Below the pieces are notes generated by a model, which saw only the letters and a program-made list of their open reading frames with translations, had not been told where the DNA came from and ran no database searches. A program made the translations under genes and the position numbers. Source: Microbacterium aurantiacum (GTDB taxonomy: Bacteria > Actinomycetota > Actinomycetes > Actinomycetales > Microbacteriaceae). From it: DNA of 64,000 nt. Below, one piece after another: positions 63,956-64,000 of this stretch (positions within the stretch are counted from its first letter, which is position 1; every line of letters begins with the position of its first letter). The stretch spans positions 103,322-167,321 of the forward strand of contig NZ_JAJPDW010000006.1 of the NCBI RefSeq assembly GCF_021654035.1, read 5' to 3'.

Positions 63956-64000
63956 TCAGGGGGCGAAGCCGTTCGGCGCGTTATCGGGCTCTTCGGACAT
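63956..64000 (-). CDS. Possible C-terminal fragment of a gene entering from beyond the window
   Basis: On the minus strand the last 14 codons read MSEEPDNAPNGFAP followed by TGA at 63958-63956. It could be the 3' end of a gene transcribed toward the XylH-like gene, or just an open stretch. The length is too short for identification, and the leading Met may be internal. Confidence 0.3.
   Translation of the reverse strand: MSEEPDNAPNGFAP

Overview
This 64 kb window is high-GC DNA (about 70% by eye) with compact, strongly GC-biased genes, GTG and ATG starts, short intergenic gaps and no gene-free stretch longer than 300 bases. Gene content and the housekeeping block point to an actinobacterium, most likely Microbacteriaceae and probably Microbacterium-like; the genus is an inference. 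No rRNA, CRISPR array, insertion sequence, phage gene or integrase was seen.

Layout. 0-8.4 kb: 3' part of ppc, a hexapeptide-repeat protein, mfd, a small membrane protein, pth and rplY. 8.6-17.7 kb: a ketogluconate/idonate/gluconate cluster (idnD, idnO and gntP in one operon; a divergent GntR/FCD regulator; a 2-hydroxyacid dehydrogenase and FGGY kinase; KDPG aldolase; gnd). Two palindromes with the same design lie in its two divergent promoter regions. 17.7-22.9 kb: an atypical SDR, an ABC ATPase with a visibly deleted FtsX-type permease, and a two-component system. 22.9-25.9 kb: a membrane RnfD/NqrB-like ferredoxin-reductase fusion, ApbE and an FMN-binding lipoprotein, forming an extracytosolic flavin electron-transfer module. 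26-30.9 kb: prs, glmU, tRNA-Gln, a MarR regulator and an ABC-F ATPase. 31-33 kb: a CoA-disulfide reductase/rhodanese fusion with a CstR-like persulfide sensor and its operator. 33-38.9 kb: Eis-like acetyltransferase, ispE, an aldo-keto reductase, a Stealth-type phosphotransferase and a metallophosphoesterase. 39-40.3 kb: a small HTH protein with a Clp-N/SRPBCC protein behind a two-site promoter. 40.4-48.5 kb: rsmA, an MFS sugar porter, tatD, metG, rsmI, a protein O-mannosyltransferase and a second aldo-keto reductase. 48.6-53.4 kb: hrpA and a sulfurtransferase. 53.5-56.1 kb: a MetNIQ methionine importer. 56.3-59.5 kb: M20 peptidase, Gfo/Idh/MocA oxidoreductase and a NYN-domain protein. 59.5-63.9 kb: a ROK regulator with a XylFGH-type sugar ABC transporter.

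The minus-strand genes rsmI, metG, tatD, rsmA, ispE, ABC-F, glmU, prs, rplY, pth and mfd match a block known from other actinobacteria. Here it is interrupted by accessory modules, the largest between rplY and prs.

Regulation is unusually readable. At least 15 genes have a TAnnnT hexamer 6-8 nt before the start codon, the hallmark of leaderless transcription. Convergent gene pairs repeatedly end inside hairpins that carry both stop codons. A GGATGCC heptamer recurs on both strands far more often than composition predicts.
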